14,051 nt of DNA from Rhodanobacteraceae bacterium UBA703 (GTDB taxonomy: Bacteria > Pseudomonadota > Gammaproteobacteria > Xanthomonadales > Rhodanobacteraceae), in contig DBMH01000126.1 of assembly GCA_002297645.1 (NCBI GenBank), positions 2,871-16,921 of the forward strand, written 5' to 3'. Positions within the stretch are counted from its first letter, which is position 1; every line of letters begins with the position of its first letter. The notes under the pieces were generated by a model. It searched no databases and was not told the origin of the DNA. It saw only the letters and a program-made list of their open reading frames with translations. Below are positions 1 through 6,567 of the stretch, in pieces. A program made the translations under genes and the position numbers.

Positions 1-218
1 TGGTACTCGCCGGCGCGCTCGACGAGGACACGCCACCGGCCCTGAGCCGTGCCCTCGCCATCCGGCTCGACGCGGATTTCGAATGCCTTCCGGATACCGG
101 CCACGTCGGTCCGTTGCTCGGCCGCGGCGCCGCGGACGTGGCCGGGCGCGCGGCCGGCTGGCTGCGGTCGCGGCGGAATTTCCCCGCGCTGTCCGAGCGC
201 GCAGGCCTTGCCGGTTGA
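1..218 (+). CDS. alpha/beta hydrolase, C-terminal fragment
   Basis: The reading frame is open from base 3 and ends at TGA 216-218, giving about 71 residues. The start lies outside the window. The visible part runs from VLAGALDEDTPP, then ALSRALAIRL, to LPDTGHVGPLLG and a short Ala/Arg-rich helix. This is the usual end of an alpha/beta hydrolase fold: a 'V(L)xGxxDxxTPP' strand and loop carrying the acidic residue, an amphipathic helix, and a 'GH' loop where the His (in TGHVGPLL) would be the catalytic base. It resembles 3-oxoadipate enol-lactonase-like or esterase-like members. The nucleophile Ser and the cap domain are outside the window, so substrate and subfamily cannot be assigned. The fold call is fairly secure and any specific enzyme name would be a guess. 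Confidence 0.7.
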   Translation, partial: VLAGALDEDTPPALSRALAIRLDADFECLPDTGHVGPLLGRGAADVAGRAAGWLRSRRNFPALSERAGLAG

Positions 219-428
219 TCGCCTGCCGGCGGAATCCAAAGCAGCGCCCAGCTGTCCGGTGGAGCCCGTATGATGGCGTTCGCCCGGCGGCGGGCTGCGT
301 TTCCGGTCCCCGGTTCCTGGTCGTGGATCCGGATCGGTCACCTGGCGATCCCACCGGACCGAAGCCGCCTCGCGGCGCGGCATGATCCGGGCGTCGGGTC
401 GTCGGGCGCAATGCGAGGGAGGTCCCCG
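219..428. other. short intergenic region between hydrolase and VOC gene
   Basis: About 210 bases without a convincing gene. Open frames crossing it from ATGs at 83 and 270 are Arg/Pro-rich. The one from 270 is only an upstream extension of the VOC gene and has no ribosome binding site of its own. No clear promoter was recognised. Confidence 0.4.
418..422 (+). promoter_or_regulatory. ribosome binding site (GGAGG) fixing the VOC gene start
   Basis: GGAGG lies six bases before GTG 429. The competing in-frame ATG at 411 sits just upstream of this motif, so it has no comparable site. That favours the GTG start. Confidence 0.65.
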
Positions 429-803
429 GTGGATGGCATCTACCAGATCACGCCGTTCCTGCACGTGCCGGACATGAGCGACGCGCTCTCGTTCTTCTGC
501 GACATCCTTCCATTCGAACTCCGGTACAGGGAAGGCAACTACGCCTATCTCGAGTTGGGCGGATGCGGGCTGCGCCTGCTCGAAGAGCCCGCACGCCGGC
601 TCACCGCCGACGGGAAGGCCCGGGTGGCGATCTGCATCGACGTGGCCGACGTCGATGCGCTGTACGCACGGCTCGGCCCCGCGCTCGCGCGGTTGCCGTC
701 GGATCGCGTGGAGCCGTTGAAGAACATGCCTTACCGCCAACGGGAGTTCCAGGTGCGCATGCCGGACGGCGACTGGCTCAATTTCACCGCTCCCGTGGCC
801 TGA
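429..803 (+). CDS. VOC (glyoxalase/bleomycin-resistance fold) family protein
   Basis: Encodes 124 residues starting MDGIYQITPFLHVPDMSDAL, a typical length for a single-module VOC protein. It follows the expected beta-alpha-beta-beta-beta pattern twice. The first half has 'PFLHVPD..DALSFF', a helix, then 'YAYLELGGCGLRLLE'. The second half has 'VAICIDVADVDALYARL', then 'REFQVRMPDGDWLNF', the usual C-terminal strand pair. In this fold the metal is often held by a His in the first strand and a Glu in the last module; here His12 and the Glu of REFQVR are candidates. Members include lyases, dioxygenases and drug-binding proteins, and nothing here identifies the substrate. Start chosen: GTG 429, because of the GGAGG at 418-422. 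A longer start at 270 would add a low-complexity Arg-rich leader. The stop is followed within eight bases by an inverted repeat. Confidence 0.85.
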   Translation: MDGIYQITPFLHVPDMSDALSFFCDILPFELRYREGNYAYLELGGCGLRLLEEPARRLTADGKARVAICIDVADVDALYARLGPALARLPSDRVEPLKNMPYRQREFQVRMPDGDWLNFTAPVA

Positions 804-810
804 CGGTTCG

Positions 811-844
811 ATCGAGCCGACGCCGCTTCGTGGTGCGGCTCGAT
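811..844 (+). terminator. hairpin after the VOC gene (possible terminator without U-tract)
   Basis: Nine-base perfect arms ATCGAGCCG (811-819) and CGGCTCGAT (836-844) enclose 16 bases. Part of the loop can pair again (CGCC with GGTG). It starts seven bases after the VOC stop. No T-run follows, so it may be a processing or mRNA-end structure instead of a classical intrinsic terminator. Confidence 0.4.
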
Positions 845-1132
845 GCATCCTGGTGGGTACGCTCCGGTGATCGCCTATGGCGCGGGGCCTTCCGCCGCCG
901 ATCCGTCGCACGGTGCCGAACGACGCATCGCGCCGCGGCATCCGACTTCGATTTCCGGGGCTCGTCCTCGATCCGCGAGCCATTCGGGACGACGGCGTGG
1001 CCGGATCGGTGGCGCGCCGCCGGCGAGTCGCATCCGCGCGGCGCAACGGTGGACACGGAATGGCGGCCGGGTTCAGGTCTCCCCGTGCGGCGTTTAACGA
1101 GGCTTTAGCGCCGCATCACTATCCTCGCCGCT
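845..1132. other. intergenic region, no gene recognised
   Basis: About 290 bases between the VOC gene and the TonB-like pair. Frames crossing it on both strands translate to Arg/Ala/Ser-rich strings with no domain character. An in-frame stop (TAG 1106-1108) closes the upstream frame of the next gene. The AT-richer stretch 1091-1126 (TTTAAC ... CACTAT) could hold a weak promoter for the downstream pair, but neither box is close to consensus. Confidence 0.4.
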
Positions 1133-1915
1133 TTGTCCTTCGCGCCGACCTTCGTGGCACCGCAACGCTTCGATCCGCCACCTTCCGCGTCGCCGCTGCG
1201 GACCCCGCGCAGGGAGACGCTGTCGTCCGATCCCGCCTCGCTGCATTTCGCGGCCGACGCCCTTCCGTGGCAGCGCAGCCTGCGCTGGAGCCGGCCGTTG
1301 CGCGACCGCCGCGTGATCGCGATCTGCGGCTTGCTGGCGTTCCTGGTCGTGGTGATCGAGCTGGCCGGCTTCGCGCTGGGCATGAAGCCGCTGCGCCAGC
1401 CGCCTCGCGTCGATCGCACGATCCATGTCGTGCTGATCGAGCCGGAGCCGCCTCCGCCGCCGGCGCCGCCGGAACCCGAACCGCCGGAGATCGTGCGTCG
1501 TGCCAGCCGCATCGCGATCGACACGCCGACGGTCCGCACCCGGACGCCTCCGCCGGAGCGAAGCGAATCGAACGAAGCCAACGCCCGCATCGGCAGCGCC
1601 GGAGTCGCCGCCCCGCAGCTGTTCAATCCGGACGGTTCGGTCCGCCTCGGCGGCGTCGGGGCGATCGCGGCTCCGCCGGCGAAGCCCGAGAATCCGCGCC
1701 AGGCCGCGCAGGCCCGCTGGGCCGAGATCCAGAAGCGCGGCAACCCGCTGGACTGCAAGAAGACGCGGCTCTCCAGCGCGTTCGAGCCCGACCAGAGCCT
1801 CGGTGACAAGGTCGCTGGCAAGTACCTGAAATGGATCGGCCTCGCCGACGGCGAAGCGATCGCGCATCGCCGCCAGCAGCGCGCCGCTTCGGGCGGCTGC
1901 GAACCCGCGGAATGA
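1133..1915 (+). CDS. single-pass, proline-rich TonB-like membrane protein (first of a paralogous pair)
   Basis: Encodes 260 residues if the TTG at 1133 is used. A GTG at 1154 is the alternative, and neither has a clear ribosome binding site; an in-frame stop at 1106 limits the choice. Residues 1-60 are Pro/Arg-rich and probably cytoplasmic, 61-84 (VIAICGLLAFLVVVIELAGF...) form one membrane helix, and a Pro/Glu-rich stretch follows at about 103-119. The C-terminal half carries PQLFNPDGSVRL (161-172) and GNPLDCKKTR (203-212). The plan of short cytoplasmic part, one helix and proline-rich periplasmic stem resembles TonB energy transducers. However, the C-terminal domain is not recognisably TonB, and no exbB or exbD gene lies nearby. 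I do not recognise a function. From memory, similar proteins exist in Xanthomonadales as uncharacterised or 'transmembrane repetitive' proteins. It overlaps the next gene by four bases, which implies translational coupling. Confidence 0.72.
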   Translation: MSFAPTFVAPQRFDPPPSASPLRTPRRETLSSDPASLHFAADALPWQRSLRWSRPLRDRRVIAICGLLAFLVVVIELAGFALGMKPLRQPPRVDRTIHVVLIEPEPPPPPAPPEPEPPEIVRRASRIAIDTPTVRTRTPPPERSESNEANARIGSAGVAAPQLFNPDGSVRLGGVGAIAAPPAKPENPRQAAQARWAEIQKRGNPLDCKKTRLSSAFEPDQSLGDKVAGKYLKWIGLADGEAIAHRRQQRAASGGCEPAE

Positions 1916-2709
1916 CATCCTCTCGTGGCGGCGCCGATCCCGGCGTGCCGCTGCGCCGAGGTCTCGCACTCGCGGCCACGCTGCTGCTGAACCTGGCGTT
2001 TCTCGCCGGGCTGGCCCTTCTGATGCGTCCGGGAGTGCCGGAGCCGGTATCGATCGTCGCCCGCGAGCCGCACGACATCATCCAGGCGCGGCTGATCGAG
2101 GCGCCTTCGTCCGTACCGCCGCCTGCGATGGCCGAAATCCCCCTGCGAGCCGGTGTACCGTCCGCGCCGCCGGCTTTTCCCACGTCGCCTCCCCGCGTGC
2201 GAGCGGCGAGGGGACCGAGTCGTTCCGATGCCACATCGCCCGCGGCGGCGGTCGCTTCCGTGCCGTCCGACGTGCCGACGCCGCAGTTCTTCGACACCGA
2301 TGGCCGGGTACGCCTGCCCGAGGCGGTCGCCGACTCCACGGAAAAACCGTTCCCGCAACGTCCGCCCGTGCCGGCCGAAGGCAATCCGCTGGTGCATCGC
2401 GAGGCGTTGCCGTACGAACCGACGCGTTTCGACAAGTACTTCCCGCCCGTGCGCGAGACGCTCGGCGGCGAACTCGTGCGCAAGGCGACCGTGGAGCGCA
2501 CGGTGCGGACAGCCGGCGGCATGCAGATCACCTGCGCATGGGTGCTGTTCTTCGGCGGTTGCGGCTGGGGCCATGCGCCGGTCGCGCCGATCGAGGAACT
2601 CAAGGCGATGCGCGTAGAACTGCCGCCGCTGAAGCCATCGGTTCCGGATGGCGCGGGCGTCGACGCGAACGCCGCTCCGGCCGCGACGGAATCCTCCGGG
2701 CCGGACTGA
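1912..2709 (+). CDS. single-pass membrane protein, paralog of the upstream TonB-like protein
   Basis: Encodes 265 residues. ATG 1912 overlaps the upstream stop (ATGA), which decides the start over an in-frame ATG at 1831. Residues 17-38 (LALAATLLLNLAFLAGLALL) are a membrane helix. The short positive N-terminus suggests N-in, C-out topology. A Pro/Ala-rich stem follows. PQFFDTDGRVRL (124-135) matches PQLFNPDGSVRL of the upstream protein. GNPL (157-160) followed by TRF...F.P....LG.....K matches the region after GNPL there. A C-terminal part with two Cys (C208, C217) in 'ITCAWVLFFGGCGWGHAP' is absent from the partner. Shared order and spacing of motifs indicate a duplicated gene pair. Function is unknown; a periplasm-spanning or envelope role is inferred only from topology. 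Confidence 0.75.
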   Translation: MTSSRGGADPGVPLRRGLALAATLLLNLAFLAGLALLMRPGVPEPVSIVAREPHDIIQARLIEAPSSVPPPAMAEIPLRAGVPSAPPAFPTSPPRVRAARGPSRSDATSPAAAVASVPSDVPTPQFFDTDGRVRLPEAVADSTEKPFPQRPPVPAEGNPLVHREALPYEPTRFDKYFPPVRETLGGELVRKATVERTVRTAGGMQITCAWVLFFGGCGWGHAPVAPIEELKAMRVELPPLKPSVPDGAGVDANAAPAATESSGPD

Positions 2710-2731
2710 GAGCGACGGCGTCTGCCGGGCG

Positions 2732-2762
2732 GGCTTGCGCGCAGGTATCCTTCGCGCAAGCC
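2732..2762 (+). terminator. strong hairpin between the TonB-like pair and the UbiA gene
   Basis: Perfect ten-base arms GGCTTGCGCG (2732-2741) and CGCGCAAGCC (2753-2762) with an 11-base loop, 23 bases after the stop of the preceding gene. No T-run follows. It probably marks the 3' end of the two-gene transcript or modulates read-through into the prenyltransferase gene. Confidence 0.45.
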
Positions 2763-2807
2763 GGCGTCGTCCTTCGGTGCGACGCGCCCCTCCCCAGACT
2801 TCATCAC

Positions 2808-4244
2808 ATGTTCCCAGGCATGCAGGACCGGGATCTTCCCTTGTGCGTCGATCTCGACGGCACGCTGGTACGCACGGATCTGTCGATCGAGGGCGCGCTT
2901 GCGCTGCTGCGACGCAATCCATTGAACCTCTTCGCGCTGCTGGCGTGGCTGCTGCGCGGCCGTGCGCACTTCAAGCGCGAGGTCGCGCGGAGGACGCGCG
3001 TGAATGCCGCATCGCTGCCGTACGACGCGCGCGTGCTGCAGTGGCTGCGCGATGTCGGCCCGTCGCGCCGGCGCGTGCTGTGCACGGCCTCCGACCAGGC
3101 CGTCGCCGATGCCGTTGCGGCCGAGGCCGGCTGCTTCGACGAGGCGATCGGCAGCGACGGCGAGCGCAATCTCGGCGGTCGCGCCAAACGCGACGAACTG
3201 GTCGCGCGCTACGGCGAGCGCGGCTTCGACTACGCCGGCAATGCGCCGCCGGACCGGCACGTCTGGCACCGCGCACGCCATGCGATCGTCGTGAACGCGT
3301 CTCCCCGGCTGCTGGCGCGCGTGCGCCGCGAGTGCGACGTCGAACGCGTGTTCGAGCGTCGCGGCGGCGGCTGGCGTACCTGGCTGCGCGCGTTGCGCCC
3401 GCACCAGTGGCTGAAGAACCTGCTGGTGTTCGTGCCGATCGCCGGCGCGCACCGGATCTTCGAGCCGGACGCCGCATTCGCCGCCGGCCTCGCCTTCGTC
3501 GCGTTCAGCCTGTGCGCTTCGGCGGCCTACGTGCTGAACGACCTGCTCGACCTCGACGCGGATCGCCGCCATCCGGTCAAGCGCCGGCGGCCGTTCGCGG
3601 CGGGCGACCTGCCGGTGGCAGCGGGGCTCGTCGCCGCGCCGCTGCTGGCGCTGGCGGCCTTCGCGGGCGCGATCCTCCTGTTGCCGACGGCCTTCGTGCT
3701 GGCGCTGCTCGTGTACGGCGTCACGACGCTGGCGTACTCGCTGTTCCTGAAGCGTCTCGTCGCGCTCGACGTGCTCACGCTGGCCGCGCTCTACACGGTG
3801 CGCATCATCGGCGGCGCCGTCGCGGTGCCGGTGGAGGCCTCGTGGTGGCTGCTGGCGTCTTCGATGTGCCTGTTCCTGAGCCTGGCCATGGTCAAGCGGC
3901 ACGCGGAGCTGCATCGCCTCGCGAGCGGCGACGGAGCGAAGGCGGCCGGGCGCGGCTACGCGGTCGGCGACCTCGGCTTCGTGCGCCGGCTGGGTGAGGG
4001 CAGCGGATACCTCAGCGTGGTCGTGCTCGCGTTCTACGTCGACAGCACGCGCAGCGCGATGCTGTACCGGCATCCGTCGGTCCTGTGGCTGCTGACGCCG
4101 CTGCTGCTGTTCTGGATCCACCGCGTCTGGCGCCTGGCGCGGCGCGGCGCGATGCACGAGGACCCGGTCGTGTTCGCGCTGACCGATCGCGTCAGCCTCG
4201 TCGTGCTCGTCGTGTTCGCGCTGGTGATCGCGTCGGCGATCTGA
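2808..4244 (+). CDS. HAD-UbiA fusion, UbiA-family prenyltransferase (decaprenyl-phosphate phosphoribosyltransferase-like)
   Basis: Encodes 478 residues from ATG 2808; ATG 2820 is an alternative and no strong ribosome binding site separates them. Residues 1-185 are a HAD-like hydrolase domain: DLDGT (15-19, motif I), the TAS region (93-95, motif II), K128 (motif III), and YAGNAPPD (142-149) where HAD proteins usually have GDSxxD. Residues about 195-478 are a UbiA-type integral membrane domain with 'LRPHQWLKNLLVF', the Asp-rich motif NDLLDLDADRRHPVKRRRP (244-262), 'DVLTLAALYTVRIIGG' and several further helices. The UbiA domain would transfer a group to or from a polyprenyl carrier in the inner membrane. 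Close relatives are annotated as decaprenyl-phosphate phosphoribose synthases, which lead toward arabinofuranosyl donors. The epimerase partner genes normally expected for that pathway are not adjacent here, so the exact substrate is unproven. Confidence 0.85.
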   Translation: MFPGMQDRDLPLCVDLDGTLVRTDLSIEGALALLRRNPLNLFALLAWLLRGRAHFKREVARRTRVNAASLPYDARVLQWLRDVGPSRRRVLCTASDQAVADAVAAEAGCFDEAIGSDGERNLGGRAKRDELVARYGERGFDYAGNAPPDRHVWHRARHAIVVNASPRLLARVRRECDVERVFERRGGGWRTWLRALRPHQWLKNLLVFVPIAGAHRIFEPDAAFAAGLAFVAFSLCASAAYVLNDLLDLDADRRHPVKRRRPFAAGDLPVAAGLVAAPLLALAAFAGAILLLPTAFVLALLVYGVTTLAYSLFLKRLVALDVLTLAALYTVRIIGGAVAVPVEASWWLLASSMCLFLSLAMVKRHAELHRLASGDGAKAAGRGYAVGDLGFVRRLGEGSGYLSVVVLAFYVDSTRSAMLYRHPSVLWLLTPLLLFWIHRVWRLARRGAMHEDPVVFALTDRVSLVVLVVFALVIASAI

Positions 4245-4257
4245 CCGGAGCGCCGCT

Positions 4258-4294
4258 GCCGGGAGGCGGAAGGCTGCTTCCGCGCGATCCCGGC
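4258..4294. terminator. hairpin between convergent genes (possible bidirectional terminator)
   Basis: Two nested perfect stems: outer GCCGGGA (4258-4264) with TCCCGGC (4288-4294), inner GCGGAAG (4266-4272) with CTTCCGC (4277-4283), and a four-base loop. It sits between the stop of the prenyltransferase (+, 4244) and the stop of the molybdoenzyme subunit (-, 4303). Neither side has a clear U-tract. Confidence 0.55.
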
Positions 4295-4302
4295 CGGACG
4301 GC

Positions 4303-6567
4303 TCACAGACGCTTCAGCAATTCCGGCATCAGCGGCAGCTTGCGCACGCGCACCGTGGTCGCGGCGTGGACGGCGTTGGCGAGCGCGGGGGCGGCGCCCG
4401 GCACGCCGATCTCGCCGGCTCCGCTGGGATCGGCGTCGGACTCGACCAGCGTCACCTCGACGTTGCGCGGCGCATGCGCCATGCGCAGCAGCGGGTAGTC
4501 GGGGAAGTTCTTCTGCTGAACCTGGCCTTCCTTGACAGTGACGGCCAGGTTCAGTGCGGTCGAGATCGCGTCGATCGTGCCACCCATCATCTGCGCCTGC
4601 GCGCCGAGCGGATTGATCACGCGTCCGATGTCGGCGACGCAGACGACGCGATGGATGATCAGGTCGTTGCCCTCGACCGAGACCTCGAATGCGTGCGCGG
4701 CGTAGCCGCCGAACGTGAAATGGCAGGCGAGGCCGAGGCCGTGGCCGTCGCTGCGGCGCGCGCCCCAGCCGATCTTCTCGGCGGCGATCTTCAGCACGTT
4801 CGCCATGCGACCGGTGTCGAACACCGGTCCGCCATGGCCTTCGTAGGGGATCTGGCGCGGTTCGCCGAGCAGGTCGAGGCGCAGCGCCAGCGCGTCCTGC
4901 TTCGTCGCGACGGCGATCTCGTCGATGAAGCACTGGATCGCGAAGGCCTGGAACGTGTGCACCGGTGCGCGCCACGGGCCGCGCGGCAGGCCGGATTCGA
5001 GCGCGAAGAAGCGCTTGTCGAGATTGGCGACGAGGCCGGCCGGGAAGTCGTCCGCACCGATCGTGCCGCTCCACGCCGGGCGTTTCGCGGCGGCATCGTT
5101 GCGGTAGCCGAGCGGCGTGGCGGCGACGCGATGCGACCAGCCGGTGACCTGCTTCTTGCGGTCGAGCGTCGCGGCCATCGCGTGCACGCCGAATGGCCGG
5201 TAGAAGTCGTGCTGCAGGTCGTCCTCGCGCGTCCACATCAGCTTGACCGGCTTGCCCGCTTCCTTCGCGATCACCACCGCTTCGGCGACGAAGTCGTTGC
5301 GCAGGCGCCGGCCGAAGCCGCCGCCGGCCCGCGTCATGCGGATCTCGATCGCCTTGCGCGGCAGGCCGGTCATGCGCGAGATCAGCTCGGAGGCGCCGTC
5401 CGGATCCTGCAGCGAGGCGACCAGGCGCGCGCGGTCCTGGTTGATCTCGATCAGCGCGCCGGGCGGCTCCATCGTCGCATGGGCGAGGAACGGCATCTCG
5501 TAGCGTGCCTCGACGACCAGGCGCGCCTGCTTGCGCGCCTTGGCGAAGTCGCCGTCGGCGCGGACTTCGAGCCCGTCCTCGTCGTTGTCGAGCAGCTCGT
5601 GCGCGCGCGCGGCGAGGGCGGTGGTGGACTCCTTCGTCCACGGGCCCGGTTTCCATCCGATCTTCAGCGCCTCGCGTCCCTTCAGCGCGGACCAGGTGTT
5701 CGTCGCGAGTACGGCCACGCCGGCGGCGAGGACGCCGTCGAACGGCGCGTCCGGCTTCGGGCCGGGGATCGCGACGACGTCGCGCACGCCGGCGACCTTG
5801 CGCGTTTCGGTGTCGTCGAACGAGTCGAGCGTGCCGTCGAGGTGAGGGCAGCGCGCGATCACCGCGACGAGGGCATTCGCGGCCCAGGCGTCGATGCCGT
5901 ACTGGCTGCGTCCAGTGACGATCGCGCGCGCGTCGGCGGTGCGGATCGGCTGGCCGATGATGCGGTACTGCGCCGGGGACTTCAGGGGGACCGGCTTGTC
6001 CGGCAGGGACAGGCTGGCGGCGCTGCGCGCGAGTGCGCCGTAGCTGAGCGTGCGGCCGTCCGGCGCGATCACCTCGCCGGCCTCGGTGCGCAGCGAGTCG
6101 GCGGCGATCTTCCACTCCGCGGCCGCCGCCTGCAGCAGCAGCCAGCGGGCGGTCGCTCCGGCCTGGCGCAGGTCCTTCCAACCGTTGGGGATGCTGGTGC
6201 TGCCGCCGGCGCCCTGGTCGCCGTAGCGATTGGACGGCCCCTTGTCGGTGTCGGCGTAGCCGTACGGAAGCTGCACGACCAGTACCTGCGACCAGTCGAC
6301 GTCGAGTTCCTCGGCGATCAGCATCGGCAGCGAGGTCATCACGCCCTGGCCGATTTCGCAGCCGCGCGCGCCGATCACGACGCGGTTGTCGCGCTCGATG
6401 CGCACGAAGGGACCGACCGCGGTGAGGTCCTCGCCGAGCAGTTCCGGCTCGATCTCCTGCGCGCGCGCCAGGCGCACGCCGACCAGCAGCGCGCCGCCGG
6501 CGGCGAGCGACACCGAGAGGAAACGCCGGCGCCCCGCGTCGACGGGGGCGGCATCGCGCCGGCTCAC
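4303..6567 (-). CDS. molybdopterin-binding subunit of an isoquinoline 1-oxidoreductase-type dehydrogenase (IorB-like), Tat-exported
   Basis: Encodes 754 residues starting at GTG 6567, which overlaps the TGA of the Fe-S gene (GTGA) and gives MSRRDAAPVDAGRRRFLSVS. GRRRFL (12-17) plus a hydrophobic stretch ending near ARA-Q37 is a twin-arginine signal, so the folded enzyme is probably periplasmic. The body is the xanthine dehydrogenase-family molybdenum subunit: 'IGQGVMTSLPMLIAEEL', 'MPFLAHATMEPPGAL', GGGFGRR near residue 412, 'GPWRAP' near 529, and GEIGVPG near 717. The Glu of GEIGVPG corresponds to the active-site base in the family. Length and Tat signal match IorB-type subunits, which hydroxylate N-heterocycles or oxidise aldehydes. 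The substrate is not visible from sequence. Partner: the [2Fe-2S] protein immediately upstream. No FAD subunit is adjacent, consistent with the two-subunit type that passes electrons to a cytochrome or membrane acceptor. Confidence 0.9.
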   Translation of the reverse strand: MSRRDAAPVDAGRRRFLSVSLAAGGALLVGVRLARAQEIEPELLGEDLTAVGPFVRIERDNRVVIGARGCEIGQGVMTSLPMLIAEELDVDWSQVLVVQLPYGYADTDKGPSNRYGDQGAGGSTSIPNGWKDLRQAGATARWLLLQAAAAEWKIAADSLRTEAGEVIAPDGRTLSYGALARSAASLSLPDKPVPLKSPAQYRIIGQPIRTADARAIVTGRSQYGIDAWAANALVAVIARCPHLDGTLDSFDDTETRKVAGVRDVVAIPGPKPDAPFDGVLAAGVAVLATNTWSALKGREALKIGWKPGPWTKESTTALAARAHELLDNDEDGLEVRADGDFAKARKQARLVVEARYEMPFLAHATMEPPGALIEINQDRARLVASLQDPDGASELISRMTGLPRKAIEIRMTRAGGGFGRRLRNDFVAEAVVIAKEAGKPVKLMWTREDDLQHDFYRPFGVHAMAATLDRKKQVTGWSHRVAATPLGYRNDAAAKRPAWSGTIGADDFPAGLVANLDKRFFALESGLPRGPWRAPVHTFQAFAIQCFIDEIAVATKQDALALRLDLLGEPRQIPYEGHGGPVFDTGRMANVLKIAAEKIGWGARRSDGHGLGLACHFTFGGYAAHAFEVSVEGNDLIIHRVVCVADIGRVINPLGAQAQMMGGTIDAISTALNLAVTVKEGQVQQKNFPDYPLLRMAHAPRNVEVTLVESDADPSGAGEIGVPGAAPALANAVHAATTVRVRKLPLMPELLKRL

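Noticed and set aside
877..1806. 309-residue plus-strand frame overlapping the first TonB-like gene
   Set aside because: Arg/Ala-rich translation. The 1133-1915 frame has the membrane helix and the motif shared with the neighbour.
1133..1915. Naming the proline-rich protein tonB
   Set aside because: Topology matches, but the C-terminal domain is not recognisably TonB and ExbB/ExbD are absent, so a gene symbol would be misleading.
1623..4157. 844-residue minus-strand open frame opposite the TonB-like pair and the UbiA gene
   Set aside because: Low-complexity Arg/Gln/Ala composition with no recognisable domain, crossing three better-supported features on the other strand.
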